Positions 16,789-26,300 of a DNA stretch of 48,065 nt are shown here, piece by piece (the first letter of the stretch is position 1; every line of letters starts with the position of its first letter). Position numbers and translations under genes: made by a program. The notes below the pieces were generated by a model. It saw only the letters and a program-made list of their open reading frames with translations, made no database searches and had not been told where the DNA came from. Where the stretch lies: positions 1-48,065 of the forward strand of contig JBMYQA010000010.1 in the NCBI GenBank assembly GCA_049600855.1. Reading direction: 5' to 3'. Origin of the DNA: JBMYQA01 sp049600855 (GTDB lineage: Bacteria; Bacteroidota; Bacteroidia; Cytophagales; Flammeovirgaceae).

Positions 16789-17655
16789 TTAACCTTGAAT
16801 GTCTGCTAAAAATCCAAAAAGTCCGCTAACTACTTCTGCCATCCGAGTAAAGTCTAGCGTTTCAATGGTGTCGGGAATTTGGTGATAATTGGGGTTGCGA
16901 TTTACGCCCCCATTTCCAATCATAGCGGCTCGATAACCCTTACGAAGAAAGCAACGGTGATCAGCTATTCCTAAATTATCGTTATTTACGGGATAAACAA
17001 TTAACTCAACAGGCAGCAGGGTATGTGCTTGTATACCCACAGACACCTGATTAAACCAATCGGATTGTTCTTTTAGGCAGCTGATGCCAATAAAGTTACC
17101 TACAGCTGGATGCTTTACCGTCAGCGCAGGCATGGGATATTCTTGGCTGTTAGGCTCATCGCTAAAGTAGCCAATTCCAGAGAGCGCCAACATGGAGTGT
17201 ACCGAAACTTGTGCTGCTTTAAGTTGTTGAAGGTGATGTAAGCTGCCCATTAAGTCAGTGCCAAAATAGGGCGCTTCCGTAAGGCCATATAGGGCAAACT
17301 CAATCTGATAGTTGAAGGTGATCGCAGATTGTTTGAGTAAACGCGCAAGCTCCAAAATACCCGCAACGCCACTGGCATTGACATCTGCTCCTGCAATTTC
17401 CCCACAAACATCGTAATGAGCCGCAATGATGATGCGTTCGGCATCTTGAGGGCCAATGGTGGCAAATATATTCGAAAAAGTTTGCTCATCTGCTTCAAAC
17501 ACTTGTTTGGTGCTTGCTAAACCTAAGGTTTGGAAACGGTGGTATAATTCATCTGCTACCTCAGCTAATACCTCTATATTCCAAAAGTTGCGGCTTGGAA
17601 TCACCGAAGTGAGCCATAATACATCTTTAAATAAACGTTCCTGATCTACTATCAT
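16789..17655 (-). CDS. M28-family zinc aminopeptidase-like protein, cytosolic form
   Basis: The M28 metal site is readable: H80 and D82 in AAHYD, bridging D91 in GADVNASG, E127 in LTEAPYFGT (usually EE), a later Asp/His in NLGIADHRCFLR, and YHQIPDTIETLD near the end, the usual final His-Asp stretch. Such enzymes release N-terminal residues from peptides, or act as glutaminyl cyclases or deacetylases. There is no signal peptide, which is unusual because most Bacteroidota M28 proteins are exported. It is the last gene of a tight operon; the MORN gene ends two bases before its start. Confidence 0.82.
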   Translation of the reverse strand: MIVDQERLFKDVLWLTSVIPSRNFWNIEVLAEVADELYHRFQTLGLASTKQVFEADEQTFSNIFATIGPQDAERIIIAAHYDVCGEIAGADVNASGVAGILELARLLKQSAITFNYQIEFALYGLTEAPYFGTDLMGSLHHLQQLKAAQVSVHSMLALSGIGYFSDEPNSQEYPMPALTVKHPAVGNFIGISCLKEQSDWFNQVSVGIQAHTLLPVELIVYPVNNDNLGIADHRCFLRKGYRAAMIGNGGVNRNPNYHQIPDTIETLDFTRMAEVVSGLFGFLADIQG

Positions 17656-17657
17656 GG

Positions 17658-18275
17658 TTAGTTGTATTTAAAGGGTTTTTTCTTGCCACTTTTTGTGTAT
17701 CGAAACCAATCACCAACTCGTTCACCTGCTTTAAAACTTCCTTCGTATTCTAATCGACCTTTGTCTGTAAATAGCTGCCAAAAGCCGTCTTCTTTTGCAT
17801 TTTTATAATTCCCTTTTTGGATTAATACGCCCGCTTCATTAAAAAACTGCCATTCGCCATTGGGAGTGCCCCATTTGTAGGTTCCAATTTGCCTCATTTT
17901 CCCATTTTCATGGTAAAACTTCCAGGTACCACTATATACACCATCTTTGTAAACGCCTTCCTTGCTGACTTGCCCTGAAGCGTGGTAATACGTGGCCTTG
18001 CCTTCTAAGTAATCGGTTTTCCATTGTTCCCGTCCTATGAGTTTGCCATCAAAACCATAATGGAGACGTTCGCCATGCAGCATACCGTCTTGGTAATTTT
18101 CAACTGCGCTGAGTGTGCCATTGGGGTAATAAAATTGCCATTCGCCAATACGCTTGCCATCTTTTAAACGGCCTTGTTTCTTAATTTGCCCATTTTGGTA
18201 AGCTTCTTTGTAAAGTTGCGCATTTGCCGCAAAAGCAAACATGCAGAGCAAGAATAGAATGGTGTAATTTTTCAT
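17658..18275 (-). CDS. Exported MORN-repeat protein (YwqK-like)
   Basis: The ATG at 18275 is chosen because it gives a clean signal peptide (MKNYTILFLLCMFAFAANAQ); an upstream ATG at 18326 would put 17 odd residues in front. The rest is a chain of seven to eight MORN/YwqK repeats of the pattern YYPNGTLSAVENYQDGMLHG and FYHENGKMRQIGTYKWGTPNG. These beta-hairpin repeats probably mediate binding; some relatives are annotated as YwqK-type antitoxins, a name that says little about function here. It is embedded in the radical SAM/M28 operon. Confidence 0.85.
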   Translation of the reverse strand: MKNYTILFLLCMFAFAANAQLYKEAYQNGQIKKQGRLKDGKRIGEWQFYYPNGTLSAVENYQDGMLHGERLHYGFDGKLIGREQWKTDYLEGKATYYHASGQVSKEGVYKDGVYSGTWKFYHENGKMRQIGTYKWGTPNGEWQFFNEAGVLIQKGNYKNAKEDGFWQLFTDKGRLEYEGSFKAGERVGDWFRYTKSGKKKPFKYN

Positions 18276-18329
18276 ATTTCTGAGCTTATGAAATAGAAAG
18301 TTATGGCATTTGTTTGTATGCAGCAAATA

Positions 18330-18923
18330 TCAATCCGCTCCGATGATTTTTTTGAGTTCGGGACTTAAGGGATAAACTTTTTCTTGGGGTAACTGCCGTT
18401 TGGCTTTATCGTGCATACCTGTGATACAAAGTTTATGGATTTTTCGTGTTAGTGGGGTATAATCTTGAATTTCAGTAATCCAGTCATTTACAAACTCTTC
18501 GATTAATGTGCGGCCGATGCCTACTTGTATGGAGCGATAAGCTAGCTTTTTTCCTCGCAATGATCGTTCTGGGTCCCATTGTAATTGTACAGGTGCATCC
18601 GCTTTTTTTGCTTCCCATTCTTCACCAGATTGATATACTCGGCTTTCAGGACTTGACAAAACGCCCAAGGATAATGCTTTCTCCCAAGCTACTCGTTTAA
18701 TTCGAATGGCTAAAATATATTCTTGATTCGACTTTTGCCCCCAATTACTTCTTTCCATTAACCAAAGAAAAGAGGGTTTAATCCACGTCATTCTTCGAAA
18801 TGAAAAAGGAGAAATAAAGCGGTTTTGTTCAATGGCTGGTAAGGCAATTTGTTTATTGTAAGCCTGATACACCACAATTGTTTCGCGATCATAGTCAGCC
18901 CTTATTTCAAATTTTTGTGGCAT
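18330..18923 (-). CDS. DUF4291 family protein
   Basis: Near-diagnostic DUF4291 stretches are present: IRADYDRETIVVYQAYNKQI at the start, RFISPFSFRRMTWIKPSFLW in the middle, and SNQEYILAIRIKR further on. Family members are about 200 residues and this one (197 aa) is complete. The biochemical role is not known to me. The conserved Arg/Trp/Tyr set suggests a nucleotide- or nucleic-acid-related pocket, which is inference only. Its start lies one base from the stop of the radical SAM gene, so the two are almost certainly co-translated. Confidence 0.88.
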   Translation of the reverse strand: MPQKFEIRADYDRETIVVYQAYNKQIALPAIEQNRFISPFSFRRMTWIKPSFLWLMERSNWGQKSNQEYILAIRIKRVAWEKALSLGVLSSPESRVYQSGEEWEAKKADAPVQLQWDPERSLRGKKLAYRSIQVGIGRTLIEEFVNDWITEIQDYTPLTRKIHKLCITGMHDKAKRQLPQEKVYPLSPELKKIIGAD

Positions 18924-18924
18924 A

Positions 18925-19926
18925 TCAAGCCGTTTTCAATTTCTTCTTCCAAAGTAACTCTTTCCAAGTGCCTTTCATGAGGTTATACTTCATGGTACTT
19001 GGTAGGGCTTTCCACCAATATTTACTCAATTCTACGGCAAAAGAGGGCTGCATGTAGCAGTTGATGACACAGCCTTCACAACCTTCATAGCGGCCTTCTT
19101 GCTTGACTAAATCTTGTACGACTTTCGATTGGTATAATTCATACAGGTTGTCCTCAATTTGGAACTCATCGAGTCCAAGGTGGTAACAAGGGAGTATGAG
19201 CTTATTTTCTGGAGAGATGACAATGGTGGTACTCGCCGCCCGACACACAGGGTCATCAATGTGATTGCCCCCATCTTTTCGCAATTCTATAAAAGCTTGA
19301 TTGAGGTATACATTTTTCTTCTTCCCAAATTTTTCTAATGCCTTCAAGGAATCGGCTGAAAGTCCGTGATCTTTCGCTAAATCGTTGTATTCAAATACAG
19401 GATTTAGAATTAATACCAAGTCGTTAGGCAGACAAATCGTTTGGTGTACGGCCTCTAATTGATCAATATTTCCTTCTAAAACGGTAAACAAGATGTCAGG
19501 CCGTTCGCCTAAATCTTTGGCGATTTGAATAGATTTCATCACGAAATCATAGCATTTTACGCCCCTTGATTCATCGTGTTCCTCTTTGTGGATGGAGTCT
19601 AATGAAAAATGAAGCATATCTACTAAACCAGCTAAACGTTCAGCATATTTGGGATAAAGTAGGCAATTGGTCGTGACGGTGGTGATAAAACCATACGATT
19701 TGGCGAGGCGTAATAACTCATCCAATTGCCGATGTAAAAGCGGTTCGCCACCAGTAAAATCAATGACTTTCACCCCTAATTTCTTCAATGCCTCAAAGTT
19801 CTGTTTGGCATTTTCAAGGGTGATGTAAGGCGATGGACGTTCCCAAATATCGCAAAAGCCGCATTTGGCATTACAGCGATAGGTGACATAGTAATTACAC
19901 AGTACGGGTTTGCTAACAAATCGCAT
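18925..19926 (-). CDS. Radical SAM protein with SPASM-like C-terminal cluster domain
   Basis: The radical SAM Cys triad is C18-NAK-C22-GF-C25, followed by the SAM-binding FTGGEPLLH and a TIM-barrel core. The C-terminal part has spaced cysteines (PVCRA, ILPCYHLG, EGCEGCVINCY) as in SPASM/twitch domains that bind extra 4Fe-4S clusters. Such enzymes modify peptides, proteins or small molecules by radical chemistry, and SPASM members often mature ribosomal peptides. No precursor peptide gene is evident nearby. It sits between the arginase-fold gene (18 bases upstream) and the DUF4291 gene (1 base downstream). Confidence 0.88.
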   Translation of the reverse strand: MRFVSKPVLCNYYVTYRCNAKCGFCDIWERPSPYITLENAKQNFEALKKLGVKVIDFTGGEPLLHRQLDELLRLAKSYGFITTVTTNCLLYPKYAERLAGLVDMLHFSLDSIHKEEHDESRGVKCYDFVMKSIQIAKDLGERPDILFTVLEGNIDQLEAVHQTICLPNDLVLILNPVFEYNDLAKDHGLSADSLKALEKFGKKKNVYLNQAFIELRKDGGNHIDDPVCRAASTTIVISPENKLILPCYHLGLDEFQIEDNLYELYQSKVVQDLVKQEGRYEGCEGCVINCYMQPSFAVELSKYWWKALPSTMKYNLMKGTWKELLWKKKLKTA

Positions 19927-19944
19927 CGTTATCGTATTTTTTGG

Positions 19945-21108
19945 TTATCCAATTTTATCTTGAGCCTTAATCCAGCGTTCTGGCAAATCGCCACGATTCG
20001 CTGTTTCATAATCGGCATAGCTACACGGGATGATGATTTTTCGACCAAACTCTGCATGTGGTTTGGTCGGATCACCCACTTCTAACCACCACTTTTCGGT
20101 GACTTTACTTTTATAAAACACCAAAACCTGCTCAGAGTTGTTCATCGGAACATGATATTTGATGTGGAAATTACTCTTGAAGCTGTATTCTGCTTTGCGA
20201 TGGCAAAAACCTTCAATAAAATACCACACCATAATCCCTACAATCGCTGCCGTATGACTTTCGGTATCTAAGCTCGCATTATACTCATAAATGCCAAAAG
20301 AAGTCATTTTTTCATTTAACCCAGCATACCAACACAATTGGCAGGCAGCTTCGCCAGACAGCCCAAACGGAGAGGAAAGTGGGTGATTGGAGTCCGCTTT
20401 TTTAAGTGCCGAAAGGTCGAAGCTCAGCATATCGCCCATGCGTACAATGGGTTCTGTTTCGAGCAGCTTTCCTCTAATTTCTCCCGTACTTTTGGCTTCG
20501 AGATTTAAGGAACGAAGGGTTTCCAAGCTTTTGGGAGGGTTGAGGTAACGTTGGTAAGCGAGGTGATTGTAATCAAATAAATAATTGGGATGATGGGTTA
20601 AGATTTGATGCACATGTTGCTGTGCAGGATGACTTTCTGGTGCCATTAAATCAATGCGGGCGTCAACATTAACTACAGAAATGAGCTTGTCCATATGCTG
20701 ATAAGCCAGAAACTGCCCAACGTCTAAGTCATGAGAACCGCCAATAATGATAGGCAAGGTATTTTGACTGATTAACAACTCACAGACTTCTGCCAAGCGC
20801 ATGTTAGTATCGGTCAAACTTTCCCCTAAGCGCATATGCCCTAAATCTATCAATTTGATGGATTTGGAGAAATTACTTAACTGATAAAATGCTGCTCGGA
20901 TTTGATCTAAACCAAACTCTTCATCAGGTTGATTGGTAGGATTACCTCGGTATTCATTTACGGTAAAAAAAGCCACATCCGCCTCGACCCAATTTGGCAG
21001 TGTATCTAAATGAAAATCTACCACTTTTGCTAAGCCGTTTTGGGCCACATAAGTAGCTACTTGTTCGTTGGTTAATCGATCAAAAAATAAGCGTAAATTC
21101 ATAATCAC
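19945..21108 (-). CDS. Arginase-fold (formimidoylglutamase-like) protein with altered metal site
   Basis: The ureohydrolase fold is clear: IIGGSHDLDVGQ (H126 as first ligand), VNVDARIDL (D149 and D153), SFDLSAL (D231), and FGIYEYNASLD near 271-281 where the substrate-contact Glu lies. Two of the six ligands of the usual dimanganese site are changed: Arg151 replaces the His of DAHxD and Ser233 replaces the second Asp of DxD. Bacteroidota proteins labelled formimidoylglutamase often deviate here, so this may be a non-hydrolytic or single-metal homologue. It heads the five-gene operon. The start could also be Met3. Confidence 0.8.
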   Translation of the reverse strand: MIMNLRLFFDRLTNEQVATYVAQNGLAKVVDFHLDTLPNWVEADVAFFTVNEYRGNPTNQPDEEFGLDQIRAAFYQLSNFSKSIKLIDLGHMRLGESLTDTNMRLAEVCELLISQNTLPIIIGGSHDLDVGQFLAYQHMDKLISVVNVDARIDLMAPESHPAQQHVHQILTHHPNYLFDYNHLAYQRYLNPPKSLETLRSLNLEAKSTGEIRGKLLETEPIVRMGDMLSFDLSALKKADSNHPLSSPFGLSGEAACQLCWYAGLNEKMTSFGIYEYNASLDTESHTAAIVGIMVWYFIEGFCHRKAEYSFKSNFHIKYHVPMNNSEQVLVFYKSKVTEKWWLEVGDPTKPHAEFGRKIIIPCSYADYETANRGDLPERWIKAQDKIG

Positions 21109-21182
21109 TCAATCCTTTCGAAGTTATTGAATACCGTCTGTGTGTTGTATACTGTAGACAAGTCCGCTGCCTCTTAATAGGT

Positions 21183-21190
21183 CAAAGTTA
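21183..21190 (-). promoter_or_regulatory. Putative -7 box of the arginase-fold operon promoter
   Basis: TAACTTTG on the minus strand matches the Bacteroidota TAnnTTTG box, about 75 bases upstream of the start. A good -33 box is not apparent. Confidence 0.4.
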
Positions 21191-21281
21191 ACTAAGGATG
21201 TGAATAATTAGTCACTTTAGTCAATTTCTTACCTTTGATGGAAAAAGAATCAGGATGAATTTATAAATGAAGGAACATGAT

Positions 21282-21289
21282 TAACTTTG
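21282..21289 (+). promoter_or_regulatory. Putative -7 box of the threonine dehydrogenase promoter
   Basis: TAACTTTG matches TAnnTTTG and lies 46 bases before the ATG; a TTTA about 18 bases upstream may be a weak -33 box. A second TAnnTTTG-type box, TACCTTTG, is at 21230-21237. Confidence 0.5.
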
Positions 21290-21335
21290 CATAAGATTGA
21301 CCTTAACCTCAATCTATTAACTAATAAAACAACGC

Positions 21336-22295
21336 ATGGAGAAAGTATTGGTAGTTGGTGCCTGTGGTCAGCTTGGTGTGGAGCTTACCTTGGCCCTTAA
21401 GGAATTATTTGGTGAGGCCAATGTCATCGCCTCTGACATTAGTCAGCCCAAAGCAGAGTTGCAAGATGGTTTGTTTGAAACCTTAGATATTACCAACCGA
21501 GCTGCACTTGATGAACTCATTCGAAAACATCAGGTTACACAAGTTTATCATTTAGCGGCCATTCTTTCGGCAAAAGGGGAACAAAATCCGACTTGGGCTT
21601 GGAATATCAATATGGCGGGACTGCTCAACGTGTTAGAAGCGGCCAAAGAACATCAGCTTAACAAAGTATATTGGCCGAGTTCAATTGCTGTATTTGGACA
21701 CAATACTCCCCGAGACAATACCCCCCAAGAAACGATTATGGAGCCGAGTACGGTTTATGGCGTAAGCAAATTGGCGGGTGAATTGTGGTGCAAATATTAT
21801 TTTGAAAAATATGGGGTGGATGTTCGCGGTTTGCGCTATCCAGGATTAATTGGGTATAAAACGTTACCAGGTGGCGGTACCACCGATTATGCGGTAGACA
21901 TCTACCACAAGGCGGTGAATGGGGAAGCCTTTGAGTGTTTTTTATCGGAAAATACGTATTTGCCCATGATGTACATGCCTGATGCCATTAAAGCGACCAT
22001 CGACTTGATGGAAGCGGCACCAGAAAACGTCAAGTTGCATACTTCTTATAACATCCAAGCCATGAGCTTTTGCCCTGCGGATATTGCCGCTGAAATCCGA
22101 AAAGAAATCCCTGATTTTCAGATTAGCTACAAACCCGATTTTCGTCAAAAAATTGCGGATACTTGGCCGAGCAGCATAGATGACAGTCCCGCACGAACCG
22201 ATTGGAATTGGAAACCTGAGTTTGATTTAACCAAGATGACTCAAGACATGATTAAAAACTTAAAGGCTCAGCGGCAAACGGCTGTTGGGGTTTAA
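21336..22295 (+). CDS. L-threonine 3-dehydrogenase, SDR (UDP-galactose epimerase-like) type
   Basis: An extended short-chain dehydrogenase: NAD-binding GACGQLG (residues 8-14), acidic D34 of the ribose-binding strand, YHLAAILSAKGEQNP, the catalytic SSIAVFG serine region, and Y141-K145 (YGVSK). The TYLPMMYMPDA and LRYPGLIGYKTLPGGGTTDY stretches are characteristic of the threonine dehydrogenase branch. It oxidises L-threonine to 2-amino-3-ketobutyrate with NAD in the cytosol, the first step to glycine and acetyl-CoA with a KBL ligase not seen here. It is monocistronic, with a clear promoter box and a hairpin after the stop. Confidence 0.92.
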   Translation: MEKVLVVGACGQLGVELTLALKELFGEANVIASDISQPKAELQDGLFETLDITNRAALDELIRKHQVTQVYHLAAILSAKGEQNPTWAWNINMAGLLNVLEAAKEHQLNKVYWPSSIAVFGHNTPRDNTPQETIMEPSTVYGVSKLAGELWCKYYFEKYGVDVRGLRYPGLIGYKTLPGGGTTDYAVDIYHKAVNGEAFECFLSENTYLPMMYMPDAIKATIDLMEAAPENVKLHTSYNIQAMSFCPADIAAEIRKEIPDFQISYKPDFRQKIADTWPSSIDDSPARTDWNWKPEFDLTKMTQDMIKNLKAQRQTAVGV

Positions 22296-22312
22296 GGTTT
22301 GATGGACATAAG

Positions 22313-22352
22313 CCTTTCATTCATCTGTGTAAGCAAGCAGATGGGTGAAAGG
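22313..22352. terminator. Terminator hairpin between threonine dehydrogenase and Rpn genes
   Basis: CCTTTCATTCATCTG (22313-22327) pairs with CAGATGGGTGAAAGG (22338-22352), with two G-T wobbles and a 10-nt loop, between convergent genes. Confidence 0.7.
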
Positions 22353-22370
22353 TAATTAAATTATACCGTC

Positions 22371-23246
22371 TTACTTTTCATGTTGTATTTTCTTTATCTC
22401 TTCTTGGCTCAATCCTGTAATATTGGCAATAACCTCAAGCGATAGACCTGCACTTAAAGAATTTCGCACCACTTCCTTTTTCCCTTTTTCTATTCCTTCC
22501 TCAAAGGCTGTATCAAGTGAGTTTTTCAAATCCCTATATGATTTCAAGCTATCTTCATAAGCCTCTGCTTCTTCTTTACTGAATCTGGCAATTTCAGCTA
22601 CCTCAAATAATCGTTCAAAAATACTTTCTCGTAATTCATTAGGTATTCTGTCTAGTTTATTCAAGTTCCGAATTACGTACATCCACTTATCAAAACGGGA
22701 TTTCAGTAATTCGACTGTCTTGTTGAATTTGGGCATTTCTAAGTAGATGAAAGTAAGCTTATCATAGAAAACTTCGCAAGTTTCTATGTCAGTTAGTTTT
22801 ACATCGTACCTAAATTTATTCGGTTCATCCATAGCTGAATCGAATACGAAATCAAGAATGGCAATAGTGTAAACTGCCTTCAGTTCAAAGCTCCAATCAG
22901 AGCCTCTTTTGGCTTGTTCACGGATTGGGAAGGTTGAATAATATACAGTCCTATCCTTAAAAAACTTCTGCTTGGTTTTTTGAAGTTCAACGATGAATTT
23001 CTCGCCCTCCTCATTCTCACAATATAAGTCAAAAACTGCTTTTCTGTCTGATTCGCTATTTCCTAACCTGTCACTTTTCAAGTATGTTAGACTAGTGATT
23101 TTACCCTGTTCATTCTTGAGAAGTTCATTTAAGAAATCAAGCAACAAATCCTTATTTGGTTCTTCGCCAAAAAGCCTTTTAAAACCATAATCAGTGAAAG
23201 GCCGAGGGGTCGGACCCTTAATATATTTCTCTATGAATTCGGACAT
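22371..23246 (-). CDS. Rpn-family recombination-promoting nuclease/putative transposase (PD-(D/E)XK)
   Basis: The family start is typical: PTPRPFTDYGFKRLFGEEPN followed by LLLDFLNELL. The PD-(D/E)XK core is AVFDLYCENEEGEKFIVELQ, with Asp, Glu and Gln in the nuclease positions. The C-terminus (EGIEKGKKEVVRNSL and GLSLEVIANITGLSQEEIKK) is the repeated helical tail usual in Rpn proteins, which often arises by internal initiation as a regulator. Rpn proteins cleave DNA and promote RecA-independent recombination. It may be intact and active. A TAACTTTG box lies 16 bases upstream. Confidence 0.9.
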   Translation of the reverse strand: MSEFIEKYIKGPTPRPFTDYGFKRLFGEEPNKDLLLDFLNELLKNEQGKITSLTYLKSDRLGNSESDRKAVFDLYCENEEGEKFIVELQKTKQKFFKDRTVYYSTFPIREQAKRGSDWSFELKAVYTIAILDFVFDSAMDEPNKFRYDVKLTDIETCEVFYDKLTFIYLEMPKFNKTVELLKSRFDKWMYVIRNLNKLDRIPNELRESIFERLFEVAEIARFSKEEAEAYEDSLKSYRDLKNSLDTAFEEGIEKGKKEVVRNSLSAGLSLEVIANITGLSQEEIKKIQHEK

Positions 23247-23261
23247 CGTTTATCTTTTTTT

Positions 23262-23269
23262 CAAAGTTA
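23262..23269 (-). promoter_or_regulatory. Putative -7 box of the Rpn gene promoter
   Basis: TAACTTTG on the minus strand, 16 bases before the start codon, predicts a very short leader of about 10 nt. Confidence 0.4.
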
Positions 23270-23363
23270 GTTATTTCCGCCTTTATTGTCTTACTTGATT
23301 TCCTTTTTCCCTTTCTCTTCAAATCCTATGTTATTTGTAAGATTTCGATGTGACTTCAAGTGA

Positions 23364-26300
23364 TCATTTAGACTGACGAGCACTTTCTACCGTCTCTGGG
23401 TTTTCCGAAGCTTTATTTTTATCGGGTTCTAAGTCATCATCGGGAGTTTTGTTTTTATTGCCCTCCTTGCGCCGTTTCTTCAACTGTTCGCGAAGCTTTT
23501 TCTTCCGTTCTTTTTCTGCTTTACGCTCAGCCAAGCCTTCCAGTTTAAAGCGCTCAACAACCTGCCTAAGCATTTGTTTTTTGGCTTCTTTATCGGGTTT
23601 TTCTGTCTTGGTTCGGAGACCAATGCTGTGTTTTACCCCACTCAATAATGTATTTGCCCAATAATTAAAAACGGCTCGTGTGGAATCTCGCTTAAAAAAT
23701 ATGCGTCCTTTGCGCACAATTAATCGCCTTGGATTATTGCGAATCACGACAAAGGTGTTGGCAAAAAAGGTTCCAATGGTACTTTTATGTTTCTTTTTCA
23801 ATAAGCTGATTCTCAGTCGCTTGTATTTAAACCACATGATACCTGTTGCAAACTTATTGTTTCCCCGCACTTTAAACCGTGCTTGTCGGGCATAGCCTTG
23901 TGTAATTTTTAAAGAAGCTACAGGCAATAACATTGGATTCATACACGTCAGATTCATGCTATCTAAGATCCCTTCTAAGTAATATTCCCCTTCTTTTGAA
24001 TTTAAGGGCATATCAAAAAACACATTGACTTTGCCCTCATCCATAATTTTGAAGTTACCTGAAATGGCAATACTCGCTCCATCTGCTATTTTTTGAGGAG
24101 AATTGGTAATGTTTTGAACGGTGACATTCATGTCATTCAGGGTAATGTACCCTAAGGTATCTTTATTGGCTGCATGTTCTTCATAAGTCACTTTAGCATC
24201 TCGTAGTTCTAAGGTATCCAAATCGATGGGGAAATCGGTGCCGAGCAATAACTGACGCGGCAACTTAGGGTAGCGATTCAACGGTTCTGGCAATCCCGCA
24301 TTTTTATTGCGGAAGGCGTTCACATCAAAATTACGGATAATCAACTTTTGTGCATCAAAAGCAGTGCCCGCCATTAATTTACGGAGGTCTACATTTTTCA
24401 GAAACCCTTTACTGATCAAAATGGTCAAGTGGTCGGTTTCGTGTCCAACTTTTTGGGCATACTGATACTTGGGAAAAATGGGTTCGAGACGCAAGGAGTC
24501 AATGTATGCAGCTTTGGAGATGGAATTGACCCGCAGCTCTTTAAAGCTGAGTTTATTGAGGCTATCGGGCAATAATAATTCATAATCTGTAAGTCTGAAC
24601 TTTACGGCATCTGCTAAAAATTGCTTCTTTTTGGTAGATGAAGTACTATCTACCAAAAAGTTGGTGACATTGAGATGTACCTTTCCTAAATGGTGTTTGT
24701 CGGGTTTTAATTGGGTATAGGCATCTAAATAAAAATCACCTTTGGCTAAGTGAATTTCTCGTAAACGAAGTGAAGGGGTAAATTTGGATATGATGGGATA
24801 AATATCATCCAAACTAAATTCTTGGGTTTTGGCTTTCGGAAAACTAGTTCCTTTAACCCAAGGAGAAGAAATGGATAACACATCTACATCAATCCCTTGA
24901 TTTTTATAGAGTTGGAACAGTTTAATCCCTTCCAACTGCACTTCGGGAATATACGCATTTACATAATTTTCGGAGGAAGGTTGGTGAAGTGGGTGTACAT
25001 TAATTTGTAATCCCCACAAATTTCCTTTTTTTGCAGCAAACCCAATTTCTCCAAAGTGAATCGTGTAAGTGCTATCTGGCAAAAAATGGTAGAAATTTTT
25101 ACTGCTCACCTGCACATCATCTGCATAAAAGAGGCGATTAGCCGTTGGCTTTGCCTGTTCATCGAGTTGGAAATCATTGACCAGTACTCGAAATTCTTCC
25201 ATTGCTAACGTCTGCCCTTTTCCTAACCCTTTTTGCACAACTTGTACCAATCCACTGTCTAACAAAGCCGCCGCAATTTCAATGGATTGGAGGTTTGGTT
25301 TTACGAGTTGATAAAGCTCATCCCAATTGAGCTTAAAAGTGTTTTGCTTTGCTTTTTCCGCTGTTTTCCATAAATCGGCATGAATGATAGGAGCGGGCAT
25401 CAGTAGGCTATCGGCTGCCAAAATTTTATCGTAATACAATAATTTGGGGTCAAAGCCCTTTAATTTGAGCTCAGGAACTTGGGCAAAGTAGCGATTACAG
25501 GTAGGAGTGAGTTTGCTACTATCTGCTTTCAGCTGAATATTTTTGACAAAAGCTTCTTTATCGGTAGAAGATACATGCAGGTAATCTGCGCTCAGTTGAT
25601 GAATGCTGTCGGGAAGGAACAAGTGATACCCACGTCCATCAACGTTGAACGAATCTACGATAAATAGCACCTGCGGCATCACCAAAGTGGAAGAATCAAT
25701 CAGTAAGTCACTCAAATAAAGCCCTACTGAGTCAATGCGCATACGTTCTTGGGTAAATTGCTGATCTTCCACCACAGAAACACTTCCACTATCTAAAATA
25801 ATCCGATTTAAGGATAAGGTTTGAAAGTTTTTGGAAATAAATGCCTGTAACTTCTCGTGTGGACTAATCGAAACTTCCTCATAATCGTAAGCGGGATGTT
25901 TAAATAATTTGACGATGGGTTGATGAATGAGGAGTTGATCAATTTCTACATCGCCACTGTAATAGGCTTTTGTGATGTCGATGCTATCTAGCTTCAATTC
26001 CCTCAATTGAAAATCGATGAAAGTAGGCGGGAGGTCTAAGCTATCCGCATGTGCAAAATCAATGCTATCAATTAAGGGTTTCATATGAACACCCTGCAAG
26101 AGAATACACGAATCTGCTTGAGATGCTTTAAAGTTTTGGATAGTTAAATCATACAAGCTATCTGGCCGAATGAGGTTTAAACCTGATAAATCTATGGAAA
26201 TATCCCGCGTGTTTAGCAAGGTATTCTCCCGAAATCGGGAATACCGATCAATCCGAATATTTTTTAATTGTACCGATGCTGTGTCAATCTGAATGCTTCC

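Noticed and set aside
17658..18326. YwqK label taken as evidence of a toxin-antitoxin pair
   Set aside because: The protein is an exported MORN-repeat protein and no toxin-like partner gene adjoins it.
18925..19926. Ribosomal-peptide (RiPP) cluster around the radical SAM gene
   Set aside because: SPASM-like cysteines make it tempting, but I found no small precursor ORF or peptide exporter in the operon, so it is kept only as a hypothesis.
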